64,000 nt of DNA, from positions 925,001-989,000 of the forward strand of contig JAQGEQ010000192.1 of the NCBI GenBank assembly GCA_034620365.1, read 5' to 3'. The notes beneath the pieces were generated by a model, which did not search any database, had not been told where the DNA came from, and saw nothing but the letters and a program-made list of their open reading frames with translations. Position numbers and translations under genes: made by a program. Origin of the DNA: Pegea sp. RAD2-039 (taxonomy: Eukaryota > Chordata > Thaliacea > Salpida > Salpidae). This document shows positions 47,675 through 60,180 of the stretch, piece by piece. Within the stretch, counting starts at the first letter, position 1. The number at the start of each line of letters is the position of its first letter.

Positions 47675-50600
47675 TTAGTTGAAAATGGAAGCTAACATAT
47701 TTCGAGCTTCTTCTAAATCTTTTTTACGGATATTTTCATCATCAAGATTTGATTTAGAATCTCTCCTGAAATTCAACAAATTGTTTTTTATTTGATTTAA
47801 ACATCAAGAATCAAATCTTTAAATCCATCGAACTTACTGCGTGAAGAAATCAGAAAAGTTCTTTTTGGGTTGTTCTTCAAATTGAGTAGAAAAGATATTA
47901 GCGAAAGAGGATTTAGTTTTTGGAGGAGCTGAAAGAGAAAGATCTTTCAAACTTTTATGTCTCAACATTTGAGACAGGTTACTTCTGTTTTTGAAAACTT
48001 TTTTAGTTTTGTTTTCAGCAAACAATTTAGAAAGTTTATTTGGATCTTCAAAATCTCCAGTTTGTTGATCTTCTTTAATAGGAGTTGTTAGATTCGATAA
48101 ATAACCTGAATCTATCAAGTTGGACGTCTGAAGCAGAAATTGAAAATAAAAAATCGATTTGAAGTGAATAAATTAGTTACTGATGCCGTCACGTCGTAGC
48201 TTCTATCACAAGATGCTTCTTCGTCTATTTCATTTAATTCTAAGAAAGCTTTGATGGTTTCTAAATCTTCAGATTGATCTTCTTCATCACAAAGATCAAA
48301 ATCACATTTAATTTCAACATCATCATCTTGGAAAGGGTCATAAGAAGTTGAAGGAAGCTAAATATTTGAAGAATTTAGGATTTATTTTCAAAAAACTTAA
48401 ATCGGTTGTTGTTATTTACTTGTAGTTTTTCCTCGTTCATACTTTTTGTCAGTTTATTTTCATCAATAAAATTATTTGTCGAGACATTTGTTGGTTGATA
48501 AAATGATGGGATTTCCTGGAAGATGAAATGATGAAATAATTGCAGCGAAAAAGCGAGATTACCAGAGATTCGTCACCGAAGTTTGATTCTATATAATTTT
48601 CGGTTTCATTTTCAGCGTTTGGTAAAACAAATTGTTCAAATGTTGTCAGATCTTCTGTTATATCAGAACATCCTAAAGATTTACTTGTTGTAAAAGAAAT
48701 AATTTAGATATAAAAGAACCTGTATCAAAAAACTCATTTGTAGGTGAAGATCCGTGGATAGTCCACAAGTTATCAGAATTTTCACCACTTTTTGGTGTCT
48801 TCATCTCTTCATCTACTTGTCGATAAAAAGATGGAATTTGCTGAAAGATTCAACTTGATAAATTTAATGAAAGAGTTTTGATAAAGACCTGATAAGTATC
48901 AGAAGAAGATTTTTTCAAGATCTTTGATTGAGGAGGAACAAACTGGAAATCTGGGGGATATTCTGAGGTACAAAATAATTGGAGTTGAGAAATTCAAGAA
49001 ATCTTTACAAACCATTATAAGTCGATGGGACTTTTTGATTGATTTGCTGATCACAAATCCTTCCTCCAATATTTATCTGATCCTACAATTGAAAAGATTT
49101 CCGATAAGATCTTTTTTAATTCAATGAATCCAACAACTAATCAACTAACTTCATATAACGATTGCTCTTTCTCGAAACTACTGATGTAGTTTTCCTGATC
49201 AACAAAATTAATATCAAAACTGCTCTTTAATGCTTCCTGATCTTCTAAGAACGAATCAAGCTGATCAGAGACGTCATCTTTGCCACTTGGTGGTTTTCTG
49301 ATCTTATTTTGTGGCTTGTATTCAAATTGTTGTAACATAGGCACCTGCTACAATATCAACTTAAAAGCAACTTTGAAAAATGAAGCAAGTTACTTGATGG
49401 ATACTACGAGCTGTTGAAGCATCTGAGTAGCTACATACTTCATCTAGACCTTCAAATATCAATTGATTTCATTTTTGAAGTGATGTACATGTGAGTAACT
49501 TACCAACTTTACAACAAGAGTGAGCACAATGAAACTTATCATAACAAGTATGTCTGCAAGGTTTTCTGCTTCTAAATCAACTAGAAGTTAATTTCAACAA
49601 GTAGACTGATTTAAAACCGACTTGTTTGAAGTTTTTCGTTTTGATTGGACATAATTATCATTTGAATTAAATGATGAAACAAAAACTCGTTGAGGACCAA
49701 CATAATGAGGTGTGAAAGTACTTTCAATATCGATTCCAACTACAAGACACCATTCAGATTTTTTAATCTAACTTTGCATCAACTAACCCCAATTAAAACT
49801 GAGAAGTTTCACAGTAAGTCCATCGCCTTTCTCAGCTCGTTTCACTTGGTAACCTAGCGACCAGACATTATCGTTTGCTTTTAACAATTGATTGTCAGAT
49901 ATTCGTTGATTGGCAATAATTAAGTTATCAGCATCACCTGTTGATCAAACTAAATTAGGTGGAATATTCACAAATAAACTAACCAATCAGAAGCAAGCAC
50001 ATGTGACGTTTATCCCAGAACTGTGAGTTAGCAACTTGTTGAGAGTTTACAAGAGTAACTTTCACGATAATCTCACAATGTTCTCTACTATACTTTTCAA
50101 CCTGAATAAGAATATTGTTGAAACATGAAAAGTAGTTGAGTGTAGAAACCTGTTCTACTTCTACGGTGTATTTAGGTATTCCTTGTGCTTTTGTATGTAG
50201 ATTACTACCAAATGGAGGATTTCGATTTACAATTAGTTCAAGTTCACGTGGATGGCATGAAAGTAATTTTTCAAATGAACAAATACCAGCATTTACTAAA
50301 GCTGAAGATAAACCTTGACCTATACTTGGAAACTGTTTAGTTATAAACCTGTGAAAGTTCAAATGTAAAAGTTGGTTTAGTTGATTAAATATACCTCGAA
50401 TTTTCCCATAACTTCGCCTGGACACATTTTGAGAGAAGTAATCCGTTGTAAAGGGATTTAAAACATTTTGTTAACATCAATAACTCAACTATACACTTCG
50501 TCATTCGGTTTGCGTTTCTGAATCAAATAATTTTAAAAAGTAATTTCTTTTGAGTGAGATAAGTAAATTGAATCTTTGATAACAAGATGAGACTCGAATC

Positions 50601-53600
50601 CGAATCAAATTTACTATTTTAAGAAGAGACCTGAAAATTTTGGTGATATCTTGAGTCAAGTTGAAATCCTGGATAACCATTGAGCCAAGAGCTGCTTGGA
50701 GCAAGCAACTAACTTTCATTTGGGAGGTTTTGATTCTCCCTGTCATTGGATATCTGATTGTAACACGATTTTTGTCTTTGTTTAGTTTGTTTAAAGTTGT
50801 TTTTTCATTTTGTCTCAATGTAATCTCATTAAATTCATGACAACCAGATAAGATATTGACCTGAAATTAAATCTGATTTTTAAAAGAAAAAATGCTTGCT
50901 GGTAAGTTGATAGTAAATCGAACTTCTACAACAAACTAACCATCTCTTCCAAACTTTCATTTCCTTTGAGTGATTTAAAAGTCTTCATGGTTGAAAATGA
51001 GATGCAATATCTTGCCATTAGTCGACCAGCTACAGTAGATAGTAAATTAGTCTTACAAGAGATTGAAATCAAATCAATAGAAGATAAATCTTCAAGATTC
51101 TGCATGCAAAGATCATGTAATCGTTTCTCAATTTCATCACAAGATATTCCTTCTGGATAACCTTCAAATTAAAAGTTTTTAAAAACTATTTTCAAATATA
51201 TCGACTTCACCATAATGCTTCGGGTTCTTTTGGATTCGAATGTAAAAAAATGTTGATTTAATCCACTGTAAAGCCATGTCAATATCGTGGATGGTTTTTA
51301 AAACGATCTCAGCATTTAAATGTTCAATCAAATTACTTGAAAAGATCAATTAATGATTTAGTTGAGAGATTTAGTGGATGACTTACTTGTGTAAAGAGCT
51401 TTCAATTTGTTGAGACCCTGATACCATATTTAAATATGTTTCACGTAAATCAAATTTAGTCATTACAACAGCAGTAGCACTTGTATCAAACTAGATGAAA
51501 AGAAGATTAAGATATGAATCATGTGATGAAGATTAGTACTTGAGGTCTTCCAGCACGTCCAATCATTTGTAGAATTTCAGATTGAGAATATTCTTGAAAC
51601 ATTCCTTTAATATAGTGAGCAGTTGATTTGATAATGACTAGATGAGCAGGTAAGTTCACCCCCATGGCTAGTGTGCTTGTACTAACTACAAATATATCAT
51701 GTGATTCTGAAGTTTTAGGTGGATTCATCTTTGTATCTTACTTAGTACTAATAATTTCCCAGAAACAAATAAATCTTCAACTATACGACGATCATTTGCT
51801 TCTAAACCAGCATGATGGTAACCAACACCAGTTGATAGTAGCTCACGTAATCTTAAACATATAAGATGTAGTAGATACATTTAGTTCAATTTTTTAAACC
51901 TTTGATTTTTCACAAATTTTGTCGAATTTGCTAAAAACTGCTTAACACTGACATCTAGTGAGAAAGAAATATCTTGTGATAAAGTTGAGGCTGCTTGTTC
52001 CACACTCTTTCTCGTTGAACAGAACTAATAAAAAATCAATGGATATTTTTCATTCATAAATCACTTGGATACTTACTATTAAAGTTGGTTTGTTTTCAGA
52101 ATAAGTGTTGATGACATTAGCAAGTTTGTAATTGAGACTGATATCAAATTTGAATTGAGAATTGTTTGTAGAACAAGGAAATCCTAAAACAACTTTCCTA
52201 AGTTGAACTGGTCTATAACTTTCATCCATACTACAAATATATTTCATAAATATCATATTTTTATCAATAATTTGATATTCATAAGTAAAGATGAAATGCT
52301 TTAAATAGAACTAACTGTTTAGTATCATTGACCAGCAAAAATTTCTGATACTTTACATAAAATTAGTGAAATTATTTCAAAGTTATTTATAAATAAGTTC
52401 ATTTAAGTTGGTTTAGTGAAAAGTCATTCAATTTATCGTTTTATCTTTATGTTGATTGTAAGTGACACAATCAATTCATACTTCAAATTGATAAATAGTG
52501 TTTAGCATCGTAATGAAATGTAAATTGACAAGTTACTTGAAGCGAATAGCTTTTGTAGAGCTTGTACTCAACCAATCAGCAACATCAGCAGTATTTGGAA
52601 TTGTGGCAGAGACAGCGACAAACCTCAAAGGCATATCTTTGATGAATTTCTGAACAGTTTTCATACGGCTTACAACAGCCTTAAAAATCATAAATTTGAA
52701 AAAATGTTGAAATTGGATTTGATTTCACCTCCATTGTAGGACCTCTAGTATCATCATTAAGTAAATGAACCTCATCTATTAGAAATAGAGCAACACTTTG
52801 AACAAATGAGGTACTTTCTCGCCATCTACGTGTCATACTATCCCATTTTTCCTGCAGATTAATAAATTTAATAAGAACAAAAAAAAGGATTTATCAATTG
52901 TAGTTGACATCAAAATAAATTTTTATCATTTAAGTTTTTAAAGTGCCCTTAATTTAAATCAAAAGAAAAGGCTAATTGATAAGTAAGTAGGTTCATGTAA
53001 AGGTTACTAATGAAACTAGATAAGAGCACTTAGTACCAAACAAATGGATTACAATGTAAGCTAAATGAATCTAACAAGCGCAGTAATTAATAAAGATAAA
53101 TTTGGAACAAGATCTAAATGTTGATTGTAAATTAGAAAAATATTTGAATACTTTGAAGTTAATTGCAAAAGATTTTGAGCATGGCTTTATAATTTGTAAA
53201 AATGTTTGAATGATTGCCAAAATATTATTGTAAAAGTATCAAGTTAAAGGTGTTAGTGAAAAAAAGAGAATGTAACTGACGGGTGTAGTGAATATAATAT
53301 CAGCTTTTTTTAGCTGCCATAAATTCTCTACGTCTGAATCGCCTGTCAACACTTGGCAATTTAATCCAAGTTTTGAAAACTTGTTGCTCCAATCTAAATT
53401 ACGTTCTGAACACAAAGCTTTGATAGGTGCCACTGTAAAGTAGGTTAGTATCAGGAGAGATCTTTATTTTCAAGTAGATGGTAAGTTAAACTTACTGTAG
53501 ATTACTTTCTGTTTTTTATTATTACTTTCATCTCTTTTAATAAGCAAACGAATAATAGCAAGCTCAAAGACTGCGGTTTTTCCTGAGCCAGTAGGAGCAC

Positions 53601-55278
53601 ATACAACCACAGAACTATCACTATAAACAACTGTGTTGAAAACCTACAATAAATTTCAAATTCAAATTCTATGCTTGAATATTAACCAATCACAAACCTT
53701 CGATTGTACTGCGTTAAAGTTCGAAAACTTTTCAAAGACAACTTGAAATTTTTTTGCTGTGAGATATTTGATTAAGAAAAGTTAATTTTATAAATAAAAC
53801 TACAAAAAAAATCATTAAAATCCAATTAAAATATTACTGTAGTGTAATTAATATTGATGTAAATTATAAAGAAAAGTTACATAACAAAGAATAAATAAAA
53901 TATTTGTTGTAAAATATATAATTATAAAAGTTTCAGAAAATGCTACTTTTTAAAATTAAATAGAAAATCAATAATTAAATATTTGTAGATAAATATAAAT
54001 ATTTGTCGGTTACACAAAAAAGAACAAACAAACCTAATATAGTATGAAAGATTTACATTTTACTTTTTGTTGTTAAAAACAATAAATTTTCTAATAATTT
54101 ATTAATTATAAAGGATACGTAGTTCTTCAACTGAATGAAGTTCAATTTCTTCTCGAATATTTCCATTTGAGTTTCTATATGAAGGTAAGAAATGCTTTGT
54201 TGGTGTATAAAGCTGAGGTTTTTCCAAAAAGTTATTTTGATCAGAAAATGTAGAATTGAAAGGTTGAGGAGGTGACTCAGGAACTATTTCAGTCTTCATG
54301 AACTTTCTAGGAACTGGAGATCTTTGTGAACTAGTTGGTAAACTGTTCAGATTATGAGAAACTTGATTTTTATGTTTAGTTTTATCATTTTGTTGCAGAT
54401 TTTTGATAAAAAGTTGATTCTTTGAAAGTTTGTTTTTAGCATCACGCCAGTTTTTAGATGTGCTAAAAGATGAATTTGTACTTGGAGGAGATAAATTAAT
54501 ACTTGGAAGATCAAACAAAAGATTGTTTTTAAGGCTGGAAGGTGAATCTTTGATTTGAAACAAAGATGCTGGTCTGAAATTAAAAAGTTTCATATTTTTC
54601 GTTTTATTGCAAATAAATGTTTTATTACAATAAAATAAAAAAATGTTGCTTTCAGAAGTAAGATTATTGGAACTAAAAACTATAAATATTTTTGTACATA
54701 CCGCTTGTTGCTTTTGTCTTCTTTTTTATTTAAGAAATTGCGACCTGAAAATAAACAAAAACAAATAATAAATTTAAATTAATGTAGATAATTAAACAGA
54801 ATATAAAAATTATAAAGTTAAAAGGAAAAATTTATAATTTTAAATAAGTCATTTAAAAAGGTTAAGATCCACAAATTTAAAAAAAATGTTCAATTAAAAA
54901 AATAAAAGAGCGAGTTATAAAAAAATGTTTTGCTAAACTTTTAAGCGTAAATTAAATTTATTGGATTAAATTATACAATAAAAATTAATTGAAAATTAAA
55001 TTGTAAAAAATAAACTTTGGGTTTTTAAATTACTAAAAAAACTAACCCACAAAATTGAAAGCAACGCGTCAAGTTTACATTAAACAATGATTGACAACTT
55101 TTAAATAAGAACTTTAAAACTATTTTTTTAATTTATATTAATGTATTTTTCAGAAAAAATAATTACCAGACAAAGAATCATTATTTTTTCTATCTTTTTC
55201 CGTCTGAACTTTGTTAAGGTTTTGATTCGTTTCACCAAACAATTGACCAATATCAGGAAATAAATTATTCGAATACAT
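47675..55278 (-). CDS. HFM1: Meiotic ATP-dependent DNA helicase HFM1 (MER3)
   Basis: A multi-exon gene on the minus strand, start ATG 55276-55278, stop 47675-47677. N-terminal exons encode a Ser/Asn-rich tail (MYSNNLFPDIGQLFGETN...) that splices into ELPKKFQVVFEKFSNFNAVQSK. Then come the superfamily-2 helicase motifs: Walker A APTGSGKT (53575-53598), APIKALCSE, DEVH (52765-52776), SATIPNTADVADWLS, STLAMGVNLPAHLV and QMIGRAGRPQ. Next is the Sec63-type region (NKDKNRVTIRYPMTGRIKTS; HPRELELIVNRNPPFGS), then the Cys/His cluster CRHTCYDKFHCAHSCCKVG (around 49500-49560) typical of HFM1. The C-terminal part (47.7-49.4 kb) is split into small poorly conserved exons. HFM1 promotes crossovers in meiosis. 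Confidence 0.94.
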
Positions 55279-55344
55279 TTGATTCGTACAAAATCAAAAA
55301 GATTTCCAAATGATCGAAAAGTTACAAATCGATTAAAATACTCG

Positions 55345-56010
55345 ATAAAAATACACTTTTCAATTCAACTTTCCTAATTTTGATTATTTTGAAAATGAAG
55401 ACAAATCACGTGACACTTATTTTGAGTTAAATTGACTTTTAGTATATGAATAATTTAAAATTCATTATATCTAATTATACAATTTGCAAATAATATAAGT
55501 TTTATAAAAAAAATCTTCAGAATTTTAAGTTTCTTAGATTTTATTCAGCTGTTTAAGTTTACTAGGTTTATTTATTATTAGGTTTATTTAATTAACATAC
55601 TCTAATTAAAAGAGGTTACTACAGTCATTCTAGGTATAACTGCTATTAACACTTTTGTTATTTTGCAGCTTACAACATGTACTTTTAAATAAGTATATCA
55701 TATTACATGACAAGCTTACATTAGTGAAATTAATACGAAGTTTGTTATATTGTTCTTTAGCAAATTATCTTTGGTATAATCATATTTGGAATTCCTTTAT
55801 ATATTTAACAAAATAAATTTATAAGGTTTTAAATTGATTACTTTAACATTTTATTACTGTTAGTAATTATTTAAATGAACGTTGTAAGTACTCTTAAGTC
55901 CAAATACTCAATTTTAGTTTACAAAAGGTTTTTTACTTATTTCTTTGTCAATATTTAAACTTACTGGTTATTCTATCAGATTTACATTACTTTTCTTATT
56001 AGACCATACC
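55345..56010 (+). repeat. Left arm of a large inverted repeat
   Basis: About 660 bp whose reverse complement recurs at 62608-63262 with roughly 94% identity by eye, including shared small indels. It starts 67 bp upstream of the HFM1 ATG and so probably contains its promoter, with a TCACGTGA E-box at 55406-55413. Confidence 0.9.
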
Positions 56011-58111
56011 AAATTATGAAGATGTTGTTGATTTTGTACAGAAAAATGTTCTTAAGATTTGTTTAAAGTTTGTCTGACTAAGATAAGTAAATAATAAAAT
56101 TGCTTTTATAGTCTAATGCTTCGTTCTTACGGTATTTTTGCTTATCTTACGTTTTAAAATTCAGGCTGAATAAATTTACCGCCAAGTTTTATTTTAAATC
56201 TATGATTATAGTAAATTATTAATCCTTAATTTTGCTTTGAATTCTATACACTTATATATTTATAAGAAAATTGTTAACTATTACTCAAACCATTTTTTGA
56301 TAATTCGTTTTTTAACTTAACATGTTTGACGAATCAAATAAAATACAAATTGTTTTTTTACAATCTGCTAGGATATCTTAAAAGTATAATTAATATTAAG
56401 CTGTTTAATTTTGGCAAGTTATGATATAAAACATCGATTAAAGCTTGCTAAAGAAACCTAATTTTGATTTTATTTAATGATTTTTATAGCCTCTGGCAGT
56501 TAAACTGCAGTTTTAGTTTATTATATTGTTTGTTTTTTTAATTCCTTATTTAAAAAAAACCCTTTTTCATACTATTAAAAACTGCTTTGAGCTATTAATG
56601 ATAAAATGTTTCCTAAATTGTTTTTAGCAAAGAAATATAGTTTAAATTTCATATTATATGTCAAATAGAGTAAACTTTATCAACATTAAAAAATGAAACA
56701 GAAATTTGATTGACTGATTGCCTTGCAATATTTCATAAAAGCTTTTACTTAAAAATAACAGCAACTTATCTATAAAAACATTACAAAAATCTTTAAAAAG
56801 TAATCAAACCATTCCATCGCTATTTTGAAGTTAATTACCTAAAAACAAAACCATTAAATTTTATACCGACATGTTAGTGTCTATATGTAATCTTTACTTG
56901 TATTAATTAGCAATGTTTGTTTGACTTGTTTAGTTAGCTATTGGACACCGTTTAAATTGCCTATTTATAAAATTAATCACCTTAAGCTTAAAATTGATAA
57001 AATTTTACGAGTATTTACAGATGGTTTACAAAAATCAAGCATTAATGCAAATTAAAACTCAAACAATAAAGAAAAATTTAAATATTTTTATAAACGTTAT
57101 TGGCATATTTTAAAAGTTCTTTCATATTGTTGAGAGGTAATTTCATTTGTAAATCAATTAAGCCGTAACAACGTTTATTAAGATTAAGATAGAATGTGCA
57201 ATAATAGTTCATAAGCTTTTGTTTGTATCATCAATTTTATCCTCTACAGATAATACTGACGTAATCCTTAAACTAAGAAACAAAGCTTCTATTGTTAAGT
57301 GCCTAAGTCTGAAGTATTTTTAAATACAAACCATTGAATAATTGTAAATGTATGCCTCTAAATCTACTAATTTCGGCATTAAAATACATTTCAACATTTA
57401 TGTATTGGTCATAAACAACAAACTGTTGGTTTATTTTAAGCTTTTTGATCATAGACAGTTATTACTTTGAAAGGATTTTCTCCTGAAGTTTTGTGGGCGA
57501 CAAAATTGTTTAATTTGATTTTTTTTGAAGAGTAAGACAATAAGTAAGGCTAAGTTTTTTTCGCTTACTTTTTTGAAAGTATTATTGGTTCTATAATATT
57601 TAATAAGCTTTGTAATAAAGAGTAGTCATTGATTACTATAAAAAGAAACTTATACAAATCGAAATTATTTATTAAAACTATTTTTAGATTATCCAATTAT
57701 CTAACTATTAATGTTCTCTTTAGCTAAAATAATTGTTATTTGATGAAACGCTCTTACATCATATTTCAAATATAGAAAACCTTTCAGTAGTTAATAACTG
57801 GATTTATTTCTTTAGATGGCAACTTAAAGTTGTTATCATCAAGCCAGAAATATGTCAGAAGCTGGAAGGTAGTGAGATCTATCTAAATCTAAGTCTGTTA
57901 TAAACATTGTTGAGAAATTTTTGAAATTTTTTGATTTTATTATTGAAGTTTATTTAATAGTTTTTACGTATGAAAATTTGTAGAAAATAATTACAAAACA
58001 ATATTTATCGGGAACATATTAAATTTAATAAAGTATTAATTAAATTGTTGAAAAAGTAATGAAACAGACCATGAACGAAATAACTAAAAACCAAAAAAAT
58101 AAAAAGACATT
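56011..58111. other. Intergenic AT-rich stretch inside the inverted repeat
   Basis: About 2.1 kb without coding signal in any frame and without a repeat I can define. Confidence 0.5.
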
Positions 58112-59937
58112 TTAGCAATCGAAAATATTTGATGGCCAGTCACACAACTGAAGCTTCTGGTTAAAGACTAGGCCACTGGGACATTTCTAAAAAGTAAAAA
58201 AATAATTTTTTTGAATGAAACTTGTGAGAAAGTCACTTTGTTAATGTTAGATATTTGTTAATGGACTTACTGATGGGCAAGGAAATTGATATTCAGAGTC
58301 ACAACTGTAGAAGACTGAACAGTCGAAATGATCACGAACTCTTCCAACTTTTCCTTGACAGTCAAAACCTGAACAAAAGAACTTCAGGGACATTTTAAGG
58401 ATGACTTAAATCTTACGTTGGTCAGATTCACAGTTTTTTCGTTCCCTTTCTAAATTGCCATAAAGTTCATCCTGCATTCAAAATGATTACTATAAGTTAG
58501 ATAAAGTCCTTGACCCACCTTACACGTTGGGACATCTTCACAATTATCTTTGTCACAACTATAATGTGGGGTAGTCGAACCAGGTGGACAAAAATAGTTT
58601 CCTTCAGGACATGCAATACAATCAAGTAGGCTTCCTCCACCAACACTCGGGTTATAAGTCCCACATGGGCAAGAAAGCGGTTCAGATGAACCTGTTGGAC
58701 AGTATAACCCAGGTGGACATAGTATTGGGTCTGTTGGGGTGTCAGGACAGAATTTTCCAGGTTTACATTCAGTTTGTTCTTCTCCGCAAGTTATTAAACA
58801 GAAGTAACCAGCAGGACAGGGTTGTGGGTGGGTTGAATTTGGTTGGCAGCAGCTTCCTAGAGACGAATTGGTTTCTATTTTAATTGCTCAACAATTTTAG
58901 AGTTGTTTTTACCAAGTGGACAGTGAATCTTGACATTTTCTTCTGGACAATAGTAACCTCCTGGACAGTAATACTTCTTCACTTTTGACTGAAAAAATCG
59001 AAGCTTGAATTTCAGCAAATGAACTTTTAATGAATTTCAAAGTTAGATGATAATTTGTTGGGTTTTTAAGTAAAACAAGTGAAATGGTTCATTGGTTTTT
59101 GTTTGTAATTTGCTTGACAAGCTTGTTGTACTACTTTCGAAAGTTGTAGATACAAGTAGAAATTACGTATAAAAAGATGTTACAACTCTCGGTGAATATT
59201 TCGATTTCATCTGTTTCAATTCTTTTAGTGATTTCAGTAATTGAAATTATCTATTTCTTAACTATTAACTAATTTCTAATTTTTATTTTGTAAAAAAAAA
59301 CAAATGAAAAGGAAGACACATTACTTGTTGGAAGTATGGATTCTCTTAATAGATACAAACTTTATTAAAGTTTTAATTAGCTCAAGGCTATATAAAGCAA
59401 TAAAAAGGCAAATAAACAACAAACCGAGCAAACTTGAACCAACTTTTTCCAATTACAAAAACCAAGTGATTCGTCAAAACCAAGCCCTTCCATACAGTTC
59501 TATAATTAGAGTTTTAGTAATTAAAAACTGAAGAAATATTGACTTACTGTTGGGCACGGGGTTTGATTTTCTTGTGAGCATTGGTAAAATATGTTACAAT
59601 TATGCTCATCAACAATTGGGCGATTTATTCCATTGCATTGTTTACCTTTAAACAAATTCTTATTGGTTGAAAATATTTGTATATAAATCCAACAATAATC
59701 TCTAGAATTAAAGTTTTTTTATTCCTTTTACTTTTGAATTTATCTAGAAGCTGTTAGTTTTATTTTTAACTTTAAAAATGGAATTTTGATTTTTTTTTCA
59801 AACTTACGTTGGTCATCTTCACAAGCAAAAATAAATGTTTCTGAAAATATAAAAAAAATTAAAATTGATGACAAAAATAATAAAGATCACCACCAACCTC
59901 CTAGTAGTACTGTGATAAATAATCTAACCAGCATCAT
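58112..59937 (-). CDS. Secreted cysteine-rich chitin-binding protein
   Basis: A multi-exon gene on the minus strand. Exon 1 starts at 59937 with MMLVRLFITVLLG, a signal peptide. Next comes KQCNGINRPIVDEHNCNIFYQCS...PCP, the first half of a type-2 chitin-binding (peritrophin/CBM14) domain. A Cys/Pro/Gly-rich middle follows with units such as CPGGYYCPEENVKIHCPLG, CKPGKFCPDTPTDPILCPPG, CPCGTYNPSVGGGSLLDC and CPEGNYFCPPGS, like the ephrin-receptor-type GCC2/GCC3 repeats. The C-terminus is a complete chitin-binding domain: FDCQGKVGRVRDHFDCSVFY, then CPSGLVFNQKLQLCDWPSN and a final Cys before TAA (58112-58114). It probably acts outside the cell in a chitinous matrix or lining. The exact protein family is unknown to me. 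Confidence 0.85.
59041..59547. other. Long intron of the chitin-binding gene
   Basis: About 560 bp of AT-rich intron. A plus-strand open stretch at 59304-59531 has no known motif and is treated as chance. Confidence 0.5.
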
Positions 59938-60119
59938 ATTTTCAAATGTGAACTACAAAACCTCTAAAATCGCTACGCTTCAGTCAATAAGCTAAAACTC
60001 AAACCAATTAAAGTTTATTTAAATTTAATATTTAAAAGCAGTTAACTTGACAAACATAAATAGCAGACTATACTGCCTACAACCGTTTGTTTAAACAAGT
60101 TTCTTCAATGCGGTTGATA

Positions 60120-60180
60120 TTACATTACGTCATAACACTGCGCGAGAAATAGGTGAAAGTCACGTGATTGGCTGACTGGA
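60120..60180 (-). promoter_or_regulatory. Promoter-like cluster: CCAAT, E-box, CRE-like
   Basis: About 190-240 bp upstream of the chitin-binding gene's ATG, a small GC-richer islet reads on the minus strand CCAAT (60167-60171), immediately TCACGTGA (60160-60167), then CTCGCGCAG and TGACGTAA (60125-60132). Spacing and order look like a core upstream promoter. No experimental support. Confidence 0.45.

Noticed and set aside
59304..59531. Plus-strand 75-codon open frame
   Set aside because: Lies in an intron of the minus-strand chitin-binding gene, with Lys/Asn/Ile-rich composition expected from AT-rich DNA.
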